Source: Verpa conica
Lineage: Eukaryota; Ascomycota; Pezizomycetes; Pezizales; Morchellaceae
Length of the DNA: 64,000 nucleotides
NCBI GenBank assembly: GCA_033030425.1
Contig: JAUFSD010000017.1
Location: 496,001 to 560,000, forward strand
Direction: 5' to 3'
The notes beneath the pieces are model-generated. The model was given only the letters and a program-made list of their open reading frames with translations. It was not told the DNA's origin and did no database searches. The first letter of the stretch is position 1. Each line of letters starts with the position of its first letter. Positions 31,225 to 41,697 of the stretch are shown here, piece after piece. Position numbers and translations under genes: made by a program.

Positions 31225-34206
31225 ATGCACAAGCTCAAACTGGCACTATCGTCTACCAAACCAGCCGCCAAATGCCCATTAGAAGATACTATGGCTGTAG
31301 GTTATATTCCTCTTTCTACACGGCTGTAAACTAATAAGTCCCAGTCAGCCGAGTCACGCGTGGATACTCTCCTTGCGGCTGAAAAGTACGACGAAGCGCT
31401 GAAAGCTTCGATAGAAGCTGCCGAGTACTGCATGAAAGCTAGCAGAAGGGCAACGAAAGCTGCAGATAAGAAAAAGCTACGGCAAAGATGTGAGGGATTT
31501 ACGGCGAAAGCAGAGAGCATTCAAAAACAACAAAAGGGTAGAGAAAATCAAGACAGTAACAGCAATGAATCTATGAGGAATGGCCCCCTGGCTTCCCCGG
31601 CCCCTGAAGCTACTGAAGTTCCTCGAGCCCCTCATAATCAACAGGGATCTCAAAAGAGGGCTGATGCAATCAAAACACCTCCGGTATCATTAGCGAAATT
31701 AACCGTCAAGGAGGAGACTCTTCTTTTGAAATCGTCAAGGGTAAATGAGGATATCTTTCCGCCTTGGAAAGACCCCCCCGGAATAATAGAGTTTTCCTCG
31801 GGGCCAGTCCCCTTCTCGTGAGATTTCTTATTCTTGCTTTACCGCTCTACCTTTCCTAGATCTTCGGCTAATGGTATTACGAGAGACCCCTCCGGTTTTC
31901 TCGAACTATCAGACTTGCAGTCTACCATGTTAGATAGCTGGAAACGGCCCAGTGAAATATATGAAGGCAATGGGAAGATTTATCCTGAGTATGAGGCTGT
32001 ATTTGACCTTGCCCAAGATGTGATTACCGATTGTTCGGTAGTTGCCAGCCTTTGCTCTGCGATTTCAAGAGAGGAAAGGGCTCTTGGAAAGGTACCCCCC
32101 TTCATCGTGGGCGCAAGAAAAACCTGTGCTTTGGATCTAACGTATTGGGTGAATAATAGATTGTTTCGAATATTATCTACCCACAAGATTCGCATGGCAA
32201 CCCAACAATCAGCCCTTCTGGTAAATATCTAGTAAAACTCTATTTTAATGGCTGCTACCGCAAGGTCAGTCATCTGTTATTGAGGAACCCTGCGATCACA
32301 ACTTATCACTCATCGTTTCCCATAGGTACCTATTGACGACTTTCTCCCCACTTCCAACAATGACCGTTCCTTATATGTAACCTGCCGCAACAATCCCAAC
32401 GTCTTCTACCCCGCACTCATTGAGAAGGCCTATTTAAAACTAATGGGTGGCTACGACTTCCCCGGTTCTAATTCTGGGACGGATCTTCTTGCATTAACAG
32501 GTTGGATTCCGGAACACGTCTTCCTACAGTCAGATGATACTGTCCTAGGAAATCTATGGAGAAGGATTCAAATAGCTTGGGATCGTGGAGACGTGTTAAT
32601 CACTCTAGGGACAGGGAGGATGAATAGAAGAGAGGAACAAGAGCTAGGGTTAGTAGGGGAGCATGACTACGCTGTTTTAGGGTTGAAGGAGGAAGAGAAA
32701 GAGAAGTGGCTACAAGTTAAGAATCCATGGAGTGAGGGCACGACCTATAAAGGTGTGTCAGGGGTAGACTCTGATGAGGGTGACTTTGACTTTGACGAAG
32801 ATGATGATGGGGATGACGACGATGACGACGATGAAGAATCTACCTTTGAAACGAAACCTCTTCGGGAAGCCCTTCCTATAACAATGAAGCAGTCGGACTC
32901 ATCATCGCCAGGTGTATTCTGGATATCTCTAGATAGTGTCTTTCGTCACTTCGCGAGCATATACCTAAATTGGAATCCCGCTCTTTTCTCTTATCGTCAG
33001 GATTTGCATTTTTCCTGGGACCTTTCCACAAAGAAATCAGAAGGTTGCATTAGCCGGAATCCGCAATTTTCCGTTACGAACCCTAGCTCAAAACCAGCGC
33101 TTGTCTGGCTATTACTTGGGCGACATATCTCTTCTACTGCCACTGGAGAGGATGCTGATATCCTTGAGAAGAAAGGCTATATTTCACTTTACGTCTTTGA
33201 GAATAATGGTCGCCGTGTCTATCGTCCTGAAGGAGCTCTTTACCGAGGCCCCTACGTTGACTCTCCTCAGACACTATTACGTCTTGATGTGGTGCCTCCC
33301 AAAACAACTTACACCGTAGCTGTCTCTTCACAAGACCTACCAAAGACCCCACAAACATTCACCCTCTCTGCCTTCTCGTTAACACTGCTCCAGATCCGTG
33401 ATGCAGAAGATCCGTACACCTATCACCGTACCCTCCAATCACAATGGCTGCCAGAAACAGCAGGAGGAAATGCACAATCACCTACCTACTCTAGTAACCC
33501 TCAGTTCCGGCTCTCAATATCTTCACCATGTGACCTTATGCTTCTTCTCGAAGCACGTGAATCTCTATCGGTACATGTTAAAATTGTCTGGGGGGGCGGT
33601 AAGCGGATTGCGTCAGTGACAACTCGAGACATTATCGCCGAAAGTGGGGAGTACCGACGTGGCTGCGCAATAGCTGAAACAACGGGTTTACAGAAGGGAG
33701 ACTATACTGTCGTTGCCTCAACTTTTGAACCAGGCCAGATTGGAGATTTTACTTTGAGCGTTGAAACCACGGCTGCAGATGCCGTGTTTGAACCCATTGC
33801 GTCCGAGTCTGCTGGGAAGCTAAGAAAGACGGTGGAAGGTGTTTGGAAGAGTGGTGCGAACGCTGTGGTTTATCTACTTAAAGTAGAGAGGTTGACAGTC
33901 GTTTCTATTAAAGCACGGACCACCTGGGCTAACTCGAGGGCACAACCAATGCTGAGAGTCTCCGTTGAGAAGAAAGTTGGGAGGAGAAGAAAGCTAGAGC
34001 GAGCTTCAAGCCCTGAGGGCGAATTTTCAGACGTTCCGCAGGGTGTTAGGACTGGTGATGTGGATTTAGAGGCCGATTGGGAGTATTTGATTGTCTTGGA
34101 AAGGATGGGGGATGGTGGAGGGGATGGTGCGAGCCGGTATGAACTAGAAATTTTAAGTGATGGGGCTGTATACCTTGGGGATTGTATTTGGCAGGAGGGG
34201 GATTAA
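31225..34206 (+). CDS. palB: Calpain-like cysteine protease PalB/Rim13
   Basis: The signalling protease of the Pal/Rim alkaline-pH pathway, thought to process the PacC transcription factor on ESCRT-III platforms. Four exons (31225-31296, 31345-31817, 31860-32220, 32326-34206) give 928 aa. An N-terminal MIT domain (ESRVDTLLAAEKYDEALKA) that binds ESCRT-III is followed by the calpain core. Catalytic Cys240 lies in DCSVVASLC, His415 in GEHDYAVLGL and Asn435 in VKNPW. Two C2-like calpain domains fill the C-terminus, with KTTYTVAVSSQDLPKTPQTF in the first. An acidic insert (about 455-480; D/E repeats) lies just after the Asn. The first exon is short; the ATG at 31225 is the only start that keeps the frame through the GTAGGT donor. 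Confidence 0.92.
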
Positions 34207-34653
34207 AGGAAAGGTTTCTAACTAGTTATCTTATTCGTGCTATAGATACAATTAGCACTCACATAGTATCTTCCAACCAACCAACACTTCTATCTTTTTC
34301 CCTTTATATACGAGTCCTAAAATTCGACCTATGTAGAGCTAGTTTCTCCTTCGGGAGTTCTACACTCTAGCCTTAATAGATATATTCCATAACTATTTCC
34401 TCTAAAAATTCATTGCTCTTCCCTTGATTTGCCCACCATCTTTATGCTCTCCCACACAGTTTATATAGCTACCAGCTCTAGTACCCTTGAATAATTTAAT
34501 TCCTCAGTGGCAAGTTTGCCACAATAGCAACTAAATGGCCGCGTGTAAATCCACCTGTTATAACTCAGTCCCATGTGCCCTTCCTAGGAGGTACCAACAG
34601 AAAGACCAACCGTGGGCCAAAGTCCTCAGAAAGTCCCATCTTAATTCACAACT
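34207..34653. other. Convergent 3' region PalB / DPH4
   Basis: A 447-bp region between convergent gene ends. C/T-rich with no coding signal. It probably holds both polyadenylation regions. Confidence 0.4.
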
Positions 34654-35121
34654 TCACACCACCTCTATACCATCTTCGTCCTCGGAGACAATCTCATACC
34701 CCACCCTAACCCACAAACTACACCCGCAACACCCCACCACATCGTCCCCAGCAGTCAGATCCTCTTCAGTAACCACATACCCTTCTTCCTCTCCACATCT
34801 ACAGCTCCTCGTCCACCTCTCCCCCGCTTCATCCCAAACAAAATCATCCAGATCTACAACCTGCAATACTCTCCCCTCATCTACATCACTACTACTTACA
34901 GAAAGCTTCTTATCATATTCAGCACGCAGATGTGGTGTTGAGAGGACGTTGTATGCGGTTGTAATCTGGTCAACTGTAAATTTACTCTTATTATTTGGCG
35001 AGGCTTTGTCAGGGTGGTGCAGGAGGAGGGCACGATGGTAGGCTTTCTTGAGAAGCCCAGGTGTGATTGTGGCGGAAGCGGGAAGGGAGAGTATTTCGTA
35101 GTGGGTTTGAGAGTGTATCAT
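34654..35121 (-). CDS. DPH4: Diphthamide biosynthesis J-protein DPH4 (JJJ3)
   Basis: A J-domain protein that supplies electrons or chaperone help in the first step of diphthamide formation on translation elongation factor 2. It is a single exon of 155 aa. The J domain (residues 6-70) includes HYEILSLPASATI, the HPD triad in LHHPDKA and ITTAYNVLSTP. The C-terminal CSL zinc finger reads CRCG at about 108-111 and CCGCSLWVRV at about 131-140, which is the usual Cys pattern. The length is normal for the family. The telobox AACCCTAACCCT lies at 35192, 71 bp upstream of the start. Codon use shifts from C-ending to G-ending along the gene. Confidence 0.94.
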   Translation of the reverse strand: MIHSQTHYEILSLPASATITPGLLKKAYHRALLLHHPDKASPNNKSKFTVDQITTAYNVLSTPHLRAEYDKKLSVSSSDVDEGRVLQVVDLDDFVWDEAGERWTRSCRCGEEEGYVVTEEDLTAGDDVVGCCGCSLWVRVGYEIVSEDEDGIEVV

Positions 35122-35191
35122 TGTGCTTAGGGGGCGTGTGTCGAGTTTGATGCGTTGTAGATGTTAGTGAGACATTTGCTTATCGATTAAC

Positions 35192-35203
35192 AACCCTAAC
35201 CCT
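35192..35203 (+). promoter_or_regulatory. Telobox AACCCTAACCCT
   Basis: A double telomere-type motif 71 bp upstream of the DPH4 start codon, in the reverse orientation relative to the gene. Confidence 0.45.
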
Positions 35204-35740
35204 GGTGCTACTAATACCTAAACCGAAGACATTGCCCCCAGTAATACGGAATCTCTATCTTAGAAGTTCTAGAAAATCAGTACCTATAACCTTTAGCTTA
35301 TTCTTTAAACTATAAAAAAACTTAAAACTATATTCAATTTACTTTCATCTTTGCTTTCACGGTCGCTAAGATTGCTACATAGCATCTACATCTATACGAG
35401 TTAGTTATAGACAGGAAGTAGGAAGAGTGAGGATGATAGATATAGTTATATTGGTTGGCTTCCTTATTTATAGAACCATAAAGTTAGTGGTAAATTAGAC
35501 GAATAATGAAAACCTGTTGAGAGGTGTAAGAAAGGCAGAACATAAGGTAGCTACTTGTTTTCACCACCACACTCTGGAGCATAATACAAGCATTGAACAT
35601 AACTCTAGATACAATTCTAGCGACTATATATATAAATTATGAAACTTCATTATAACCTTCTGAAATTTAACCTATGTGCTACAGATTAATAGCCAAAGTT
35701 TAGGGAGGTAATAAAAGAAGAAATAAAACTGTTCTGCTGA

Positions 35741-35836
35741 GGGCTAGCTAGCTTCAGGATAAGCTAGTCCCCAGCATAAATCTGCTGCTGACCGGGTTCG
35801 GAAGTCCAGTTTCGGGAGTTGGCAGCGGGATTTTTT
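35741..35836 (+). ncRNA. Candidate structured RNA ending in T6
   Basis: A GC-richer island in AT-rich sequence. A first hairpin pairs GGG-CTAGCT (35741-35749) with AGCTAG-T-CCC (35762-35771), with one bulged T. A second pairs CAGCA (35772-35776) with TGCTG (35783-35787). GGCAGCGGGA is followed by six T (35831-35836), as at a Pol III terminator. It matches no snRNA, 5S, RNase P or SRP signature I know. Low confidence. Confidence 0.25.
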
Positions 35837-36166
35837 CACCGCCTACCCGTTAGGATGAGGCGTCCCAGATGGTATTGTACTGTTTTGACCTCTCTCTGTT
35901 TAGCGGACTGAGAGATTGAATTCATTTTTCATCAATTACTACTCCTCGCCTTCTTATATTATTTATATTGCGCAACAATACTTTTTTTGTAGTGCTAGTT
36001 CTAATATGAGATTGGATGAAACATTTATTTCAATAGCTTCCCTTACGAAAGGAGTCTATAAACAGACATAACCAACTCGAATTCATAATGAGTGATACTC
36101 AAGATATTATAGTAGGTCTAATATTAATAAAGTCTATACTATACGCTTGGCTAATTCACGACGCCC

Positions 36167-36226
36167 GGGTACCATAACCTTAGGGTTGCATGTACTTAAA
36201 TGATAAATTCATTCATTCATTCATTC
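36167..36226 (+). mobile_element. Copy 1 of a 60-bp insertion with ATTC tail and 14-bp target duplication
   Basis: A 60-bp sequence starting GGGTACCATAACC and ending in about five ATTC units. It is flanked by the perfect 14-bp direct repeat AATTCACGACGCCC at 36153-36166 and 36227-36240. Copy 2 lies 58 bp further on in the opposite orientation with different flanking repeats. The direct repeats and the 3' microsatellite are what target-primed reverse transcription leaves behind. No coding capacity. The mobile nature is inferred. Confidence 0.6.
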
Positions 36227-36283
36227 AATTCACGACGCCCCTTCATAATATATCACTCGCTTATTCCGAGGTTCATCGTGCGA

Positions 36284-36345
36284 ATGAATGAATGAATGAA
36301 TGAATTTATCATTTAAGTACATGCAACCCTAAGGTTATGGTACCC
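36284..36345 (-). mobile_element. Copy 2 of the same 60-62 bp insertion, opposite strand
   Basis: On the minus strand this reads GGGTACCATAACC and continues identically to copy 1 through the ATTC microsatellite. It is flanked by the perfect 15-bp direct repeat AGGTTCATCGTGCGA at 36269-36283 and 36346-36360. This repeat differs from the one at copy 1, so the two copies look like independent insertions, not one inverted duplication. Confidence 0.6.
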
Positions 36346-36810
36346 AGGTTCATCGTGCGAGCCATAAGCTATAAATTCCTCCCCAAGCTCCTACTGACTG
36401 AGCTGAGTATAGTAAATTAGGGCGCTTTAAGGTCACTGGGTAAATGATTCAAAGGTCCATCCCAGTAGCTATGTGTTTTATCTTACCCGTAAATCTTTGT
36501 TGGTAATACACTATACTAACTAGAGCAATTTCTTGTCCCCTGGGAAAAAGCAGTGATTTAAGCCCAGAATCTGCAGGCAATTTTTATCAATTACCCCTTT
36601 TTTCTCCCTATACCATTCTATCCATGAGGTACTACGCAGCTCTAATCATTATCAAAAAATCTTAGGTCCACAAAAGTCCGAAATCTAATTTCCGTCAAAC
36701 CAACAAATCCATTAATCTCATAACCTTTTACTGTTGAATAAGGCGTCTTTTTTTATAGCCATTCTCAATCGTCTTGTGATATCTCAACTCCCTCAGCTTC
36801 TATAAACACC

Positions 36811-37923
36811 TCAATATAAACCGCCGGTAGTAATAGACCTCTCCCAAACAACAAACCTCTCCCTCGCCCTTTTAACACACTCCCCCAAACCTTCCATCCC
36901 GCATACAAATCCTCCACCCTTCTCGATCCTTGCTATTTTACCTCCTTCAGTAATACATATCACCACTGTCTCCCCACATACACTCTCCTCAAACTCATCT
37001 GGATCCGATAGCACCATTATCTCTCCCCCTTCCACTCCATCTCCACCCCCAGTCACTATTACAAAGCTTGCAGTGAAAGCCAGGGGTCCTAACTGCAACC
37101 CAGATTCCTGTCCTGGATCACACAGAATCATCTCTGCGTCCGCATCCCAGAATGCTCGAGGGAGACGGGTAGAGCGTAAAGCAGCAATTATAGAAGCCCA
37201 TGCAGTGTCGAGGATATTTCCGTCGAGCGAGATGCAGAGGATATCGATATAAAGCACCCAGTATCCTTTTATCTCTGGCTCAGTGGGGTGGTTATCTGTG
37301 ATGCGGAGTGAGGCAGGAGAGATTAAGGATGATGTGGAGACGAGTAGACGGTGGAGGCGGGAGGTAACGGTTTGGGCGAAGTCCGAGGGTGGGCCAGGGT
37401 GGTAGTCGCGGGAGCAGCCAGTGCCTATTAAATGCTTTTTAGCCATTGATCCTACGAGTACTGCTGAAATAACAAAGATGGTAATAAAAAAAATGAGGTA
37501 GGTAGGAAAGAACAATAAATCAAAATACACACCCAACTCCAAATTAGTAACAATTAAATTCCTCGCCCTCAGTTCGCCCTCCCCACCATCCTCGTCCTTA
37601 TTCACTAATTCCTCATCATCCTCGCTACTTCTTAGAACAGTGACCCTCGTCTGGGACTTCCCATCCCCGTGTGTCAGGGACAGAATCTCTCCCCTCACCC
37701 CACACACAACTGCGGTGTCTCCTGTCCTCACAACTGCCGACCCATGTGCATGAGAGAGGGAGTGTGTGTGCACCGTTGGATGTCGGAATGTACTTGGAGA
37801 TCGGCCGGACGGGCGTGTTGGTGGGGTTGATTGTAGGTGACGGAGGAGGTACGAGGAGGGTGAGAGTTTTTGAAATGTCTGTGGCGGGAATGAGAGCGCT
37901 GGAGCGGGTGCTTGTGAAGCCAT
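36811..37923 (-). CDS. RRP43: Exosome core subunit RRP43 (RNase PH-like)
   Basis: A catalytically inactive RNase PH-fold subunit of the nuclear and cytoplasmic RNA exosome ring. Two exons, 37923-37533 and 37424-36811, give 334 aa. Family signs are FQKLSPSSYLLRHL, then RPSGRSPSTFR, VRTGDTAVVCGVRGE and VTNLELGTGCSRDYHPGPPS, ending with LDTAWASIIAALRSTRLP. The join LELG-TGCS restores the motif after the 108-bp intron. That intron has a length divisible by three and no stop codon, so the unspliced frame also reads through. The ATG at 37923 (MASQAPAPAL) is the first in frame. The neighbouring gene is DPH4 in the same orientation, 1.7 kb away. Confidence 0.9.
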   Translation of the reverse strand: MASQAPAPALSFPPQTFQKLSPSSYLLRHLQSTPPTRPSGRSPSTFRHPTVHTHSLSHAHGSAVVRTGDTAVVCGVRGEILSLTHGDGKSQTRVTVLRSSEDDEELVNKDEDGGEGELRARNLIVTNLELGVYFDLLFFPTYLIFFITIFVISAVLVGSMAKKHLIGTGCSRDYHPGPPSDFAQTVTSRLHRLLVSTSSLISPASLRITDNHPTEPEIKGYWVLYIDILCISLDGNILDTAWASIIAALRSTRLPRAFWDADAEMILCDPGQESGLQLGPLAFTASFVIVTGGGDGVEGGEIMVLSDPDEFEESVCGETVVICITEGGKIARIEKGGGFVCGMEGLGECVKRARERFVVWERSITTGGLY

Positions 37924-38255
37924 ATCTGTGAGAGTGGGTTTGTAGTTCAAGCCCGGAACCCAGGAACTTTTTTGTTGTGGGGTTGCAACTTACGGCTAGC
38001 GCAATGAGGCTCTGTAAAATACGGCTTAACGTAGGGTGAATGCCTAAGAGCATTTCTAGACACGTTCGTTCTCTCGAGTAGCCAAGCCCGCCTACACCTC
38101 ATTAGAGGACCAGGTGGAAGAGGGGCCAATTTTTTTACGGTACTGTTTTTAGATATATCCTCCATCACTAGGGCGAGTTTTTCACTATACTTCCTGGTGC
38201 TGCTTTATGTTGTATTTAGCCGGTTATTCAAAACACATACAGCTACATGTATTGT

Positions 38256-38294
38256 AATTCTCGCCTAGCTGATCATTTCCACTAGGTGAGAATT
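38256..38294. repeat. Inverted repeat / hairpin
   Basis: AATTCTCGCCTAG (38256-38268) pairs with CTAGGTGAGAATT (38282-38294) over a 13-base spacer, with a single G-T wobble. It lies about 330 bp upstream of RRP43. Confidence 0.6.
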
Positions 38295-40114
38295 TTCATT
38301 GGAAAGTGACAGTATTTTTTACAAGATATGACCAGGAAACCGGATGACAAGCTTCCCAACTTGCCTTCTCGTGTCCATAGCCCCATACACTATTCTCCAT
38401 GGTATACCCTGTTCTTTACATATCGACAGTCACTGGCTTTATTGTTACCTTACCCATTTTATATACTTTTAACACAATCATAATGCGTATATCAGTCAGT
38501 GACCTCGCATGGAATGACTTCAGCGGAATCATTGGTGACCACGCTATGAAAAATCAAACATTTCTAATTCTAGAAGCGATTACACCTATATATATTTAGA
38601 GGCTCAAGGCTCAAGTGATTGCGATATCTCTGCAGATAAACGGGATTCAAAAAATAATATGCCTGGCAATGGTGGGAAATTGTGTGATTGAGTTCACCTA
38701 ACTTATAGGTGACTTTCGCAGCCCCAATTATAAAGTTATTAAAACTATTAGAAAAGGTTCTAGGCACAAATCACACCATTCTCTCACCCATCTAAAGTGA
38801 GCATGTACGGTCCCGATAGTTCGTTCCAAACATGCTGTATGTAAATACATATTATTTTAGTTCTAACAATATAATATAAGACTAGGAAAATCCCGGTTTT
38901 ACCTTCATAACTTTATCTAATATATCCTTACCCAAAGCGCCCCCCATACACTCCAAATAAATTTGCCAAAGAACTTCCTAGTAGGTTATGATAGAATTTA
39001 CTTAAGTAACCCGCCCTGACCAAGAATCTATTATAAATACACCTTGAAACTTCTGGTTTGTCCTGAAAAGTGTAGGTCTAGATCAACCTCCGTACACTCT
39101 TCACAAAATCTAGCCAGTAGCAAACAAAGCTATCTCCGAAAGTAAACAAGAATTACATAGTTAGTCCACAACTTCTCTTTCTATTACCTTTATACTTGCA
39201 AGTGTGAGTAGCCTTCTTCGAGATATATTCCTGATAAGCTCTTTCTTTCTCTACTAGTAATTTCAGGGCTCTCTTGGCTGTGGCTTATGACCCAAAGCAT
39301 AGAAGTCCCCTTTACCACCATATTTAAAAGTTCCTAGAGACTAAAAAAGGTATACATAGTAGGATATAGAGGAATTTTTGATACGGAAGGTGTTATAGTT
39401 TTATATAGAGGAACTTCAGAGACATATTTAAGAGTTTTATAACGCAGTATAGGGTATCAGGGGCTTAAAGGGTACATAATAAGAGTTCCCGAGGTTAACT
39501 AGTTATCTGAGCCCGGACATTAAACGGAATTACTATAACCTAAAATAACGATTGTAGAAGCGTAGCAAGGGAGGCGATTACCGGTGAAAATTGACTATTA
39601 ATGAAAGGACTAACTCTTAGTGAAGCGAGAAAATGGCCAACTGCCAAATAATTATGGTTTGGAGAGTAGTGTGAAATCACGTGACAATAGGCTTCAATCG
39701 ACTTTTACTGCTTAGTCACTTCTCAAACCCTGATTTGGGAGTCGATGCGGCTAGCGCATGTGTACTGAGGAGCTCCAGGTGAGGCTAACCATGACAGGCA
39801 TTAAAGTCATTGATGAGTGCCTAGGAAATAACCAAAACAAGTCATAAGAAGTCACTCGCCCTAACCGGGTGAAGATTGGACGACGGGATTATCCGTTCAA
39901 ATCCCCATAGATACATGCATACCGTAAGACCCGTACCACTCCACCGGGCCGAGCTATTACCTAGCTAGTATTGCTCGTGAAACAGGTTTCAAATGACGGG
40001 AAACGCCCCACAAAAATCCTCGCCCTCATTAATTTTACCCAAGCCACAAAAAACCCCAGTTTCCCCATCTTCCCTACTGTGCCAAATATAACTCGCGTAG
40101 ACTTTACTACCCTA

Positions 40115-40356
40115 GGTACCGTATTATCTTAGAAGATTCGACCTACTGTGGCCGGGGGGTAACATGCGTTTTTGCGCAATTTTCAACACAAAAAAAACAA
40201 AGAATAAGACAGTTTTACTCTGTATTAGTGTATCTTTCTTGTCCGAGCTACATACATGTAGTACTAGGAATTTCTACGGCCCTCAACTGTTCCAGCGCAT
40301 GTTAACCCACACCCACCCGGCCGCAGCCGGTCGGATTTTGTAAGATAATACGGTAC
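40115..40356. mobile_element. MITE-like element with about 55-bp inverted termini
   Basis: The left arm 40115-40168 (starts GGTACCGTATTATCTTA, ends GGGTAACATGCG) and right arm 40296-40356 (starts CGCATGTTAACCC, ends TAAGATAATACGGTAC) are imperfect inverted repeats over more than 50 bp, with a few mismatches and small gaps. The internal sequence of about 127 bp has no coding capacity. Size and structure fit a miniature inverted-repeat transposable element. No clear target-site duplication was found. Confidence 0.55.
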
Positions 40357-40358
40357 TG

Positions 40359-40500
40359 GATAAATTCGCTATCGGTATTTTGGTTCACTTGCCTAAAATA
40401 TATATCTCGATCATAAAAACAGAGCGCAAAGTCACCAAATATCCAATCAATCCCCTGCCATTTGTACTGAACCCCTAAACACCGATAGTGAATTTATCGA
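40359..40500. repeat. Second inverted repeat adjoining the MITE-like element
   Basis: GATAAATTCGCTATCGGT (40359-40376) is the near-perfect inverse of ACCGATAGTGAATTTATC (40481-40498), with one mismatch. It starts three bases after the first element ends, and a further TTACGGTAC copy of the first element's terminus follows at 40505. The two structures may be parts of one composite element. Confidence 0.5.
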
Positions 40501-41697
40501 GCATTTACGGTACTTTTTGAACCGTACTGGCGGCTTTACTAAAATTCAGGGGAGGGAGAGGTTTTCTCGGTGGCTTTTTTCCATTAAATTTCTAGTAAGA
40601 CACAAAGCTCGCAGCCTTTTTCTTCTTAGATAAAAATTAACACGCCGCGTACTACTTGATTCGTCATCCAAGAATTTTATAATCTAAAATGTAAGCTTGC
40701 AGAAAGCTTTGCCGGGCCATTAACGTCTCTTCAACACAAACACATGACCCACCCATTCACCTTGTTTACTCATTTGTGAGAAGGGCACGCTGACTCCTAC
40801 CATCAAATACAGAGATCCTGGTTCAAATCCCATGTGTTAAGTGATCACACACCTCCCTCTCTCTCAAATATGCGCCCCCACTAGTACAACTTCAGGCTTG
40901 TACTACATACCCACCTAGGATTGCTCCAGGGTCCAAGTCCTGACCCAAATCTCCTTAGAGTTAAGCCGCCAACGTCATGTTCGATTCAGGTACTGACCTT
41001 AAATCCCTACCTCATTCAACGATTGAAATAGGGTCTCAGACAACTGTCACCTTCCCCATAGGAAATCACTCGGGGCCCATCGAGGGATTTGATTTTAGAC
41101 AGAATAGGCCATACAGCGCAGTTTGAAATAGCGATGTTGAGATTTACATGATCTCTGAAATGGAGTATAGAACACTTCAAAATTCTACTAAAGATAAACC
41201 ACAAATACGGAATAGGTGTCTATCTCCATTACACCAGCTGGTAAAAGAAATAATTCCTCTACTAGAAGGACGCAAACACGCTAAATACATAGATACCCAA
41301 AATCCAAAACAAAAAGATCGATAATCCGTGCGAAAAAAAGAAAATAAAGTCTCAAAACGCCCCTACCAACGAGCACCAATAGCGGTCAAAAGCCCGAAAA
41401 GACCTCCTGCCAGACGCCGGAAAAACTTTTCTCCCTTATATGCTTCCTTTTTTTCCCGCTAGTATTTTTGCTAACAATCCGATCCAACCCAACCAGAATG
41501 CCCACAAAAGACGCCAAATTAATAACAAGAATCGCTAACATTAAGCAACGAAAGGGCGTACGCCGAAAAGAATCCTCCAAGAAACAATCCATCCAAATCC
41601 TCCCTAAAATATGCTCCCAATTTCGGAAATAAAATAGATAAAACAAGTAAAGTAATTACCGTTCTCCAGCAGAAAATAAGGGGCAAATGCTGGTGGA

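Larger units (their letters stand above)
35122..36810. other. AT-rich region with a structured GC island and paired mini-insertions
   Basis: About 1.7 kb without a gene. It holds the DPH4 telobox (35192-35203), a structured GC-richer patch at 35741-35836 and the two small inverted insertions at 36153-36360, all listed separately. The remainder is AT-rich and shows no coding signal. Confidence 0.4.
37924..41697. other. Large gene-free region with inverted-repeat elements
   Basis: About 3.8 kb with no supported gene. It contains a 13-bp-arm hairpin at 38256-38294 and the inverted-repeat cluster at 40115-40500 (both listed). Two isolated B-box-like motifs (GTTCAAATCCCC near 39893 and GGTTCAAATCCC near 40818) lack a cloverleaf. 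TACATGTA palindromes occur at 38244 and 40253. AT-rich throughout; I saw no transposase or reverse transcriptase remnant. Confidence 0.4.

Noticed and set aside
36167..36345. Single large palindrome or foldback element
   Set aside because: The two arms are each bounded by different perfect direct repeats, which a simple inverted duplication would not produce.
40780..40835. Possible tRNA around GGTTCAAATCCC
   Set aside because: The T-stem does not close and no anticodon arm could be found.
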